From: Leptotrichia hongkongensis
GTDB lineage: Bacteria; Fusobacteriota; Fusobacteriia; Fusobacteriales; Leptotrichiaceae
Length of the DNA: 64,000 nucleotides
Assembly: GCF_007990635.1 (NCBI RefSeq)
Contig: NZ_AP019846.1
Span: 2,197,074-2,261,073, forward strand
Direction of reading: 5' to 3'
Position numbers and translations under genes: made by a program. Below, one piece after another: positions 63,891-64,000 of this stretch; position 1 is the stretch's first letter, and each line of letters starts with the position of its first letter. The notes beneath the pieces are model-generated. The model saw only the letters and a list, made by a program, of their open reading frames with translations, did not search any database and was not told where the DNA came from.

Positions 63891-64000
63891 GTTTAATGCT
63901 TTGTGTCATAAAGTATGATAAAACTCTATTAATATCTAACTGTAAAGCTAACAAAAAAAACTACTTGTAAATTTTATACTAAAGTTCAGCTTATTAAAAG

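Overview
The window is very AT-rich and Gram-negative in character. It has HtrA, a GmhB-type heptose-bisphosphate phosphatase and many lipoproteins. Gene content fits a fusobacterium, most probably Leptotrichia or a close relative: anaerobic CbiK-type B12 synthesis, a short YidC, and clustered hemA-hemC-cobA/hemD. This assignment rests on recognised proteins and base composition, not on a database search. Most genes run on the minus strand. The right end carries the classic origin-proximal set rpmH-rnpA-yidD-yidC-jag-mnmE-gyrB-gyrA, so a chromosomal origin probably lies just beyond 64,000 and replication runs right to left.

Layout, left to right. 0-6.5 kb: a five-gene Opp/Dpp/Nik-type ABC importer behind a cobalamin riboswitch, with cbiK (cobaltochelatase) immediately upstream. 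6.8-12.5 kb: ffh, htrA, tpx, an ArsR/SmtB regulator and an exported lysozyme-like protein that appears to start at CTG. 12.8-23.8 kb: an oligopeptide ABC importer (B, C, D, F) followed by four tandem paralogous binding lipoproteins. 24-32.6 kb: gmhB-like gene, hemA-hemC-cobA/hemD, cobD, two tiny lipoproteins and cobQ. With cbiK these supply the tetrapyrrole/B12 pathway. 32.7-36.8 kb: a MerR regulator, divergent from a short-chain dehydrogenase, followed by a membrane-protein gene and a tandem triplication of another. 36.9-41.1 kb: a likely defence island, with a reverse transcriptase and an AbiJ/HEPN-like protein translationally coupled to a MATE transporter. 41.2-46.2 kb: an RluA-family pseudouridine synthase with a repeated Asn/Lys-rich insert, thiamine pyrophosphokinase, and a VanSR-like two-component system divergent from a small membrane protein. 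46.3-52.3 kb: pheS and pheT, separated by a GNAT gene, a frameshifted membrane-protein gene and a large structured repeat. 52.4-52.8 kb: a compact unannotated module that looks like a small-RNA/hydrophobic-peptide (type I toxin-antitoxin-like) pair. 52.9-63.8 kb: a phosphoesterase, a USP-like protein, gyrA, gyrB and the origin-proximal genes.

Two features that standard gene calling would miss stand out. The first is the module at 52,462-52,798: a predicted ~80-nt RNA with its own promoter and terminator, placed upstream of a 23-residue membrane peptide gene. The RNA is complementary in two collinear patches to the peptide mRNA leader, one abutting the Shine-Dalgarno. The second is a dispersed intergenic element at about 14.84, 49.4 and 57.6 kb. 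Its hairpin stems differ in sequence but keep pairing, and its loop is conserved, which suggests a structured RNA or a hairpin-ended mobile repeat. No tRNA, rRNA or CRISPR array was seen.
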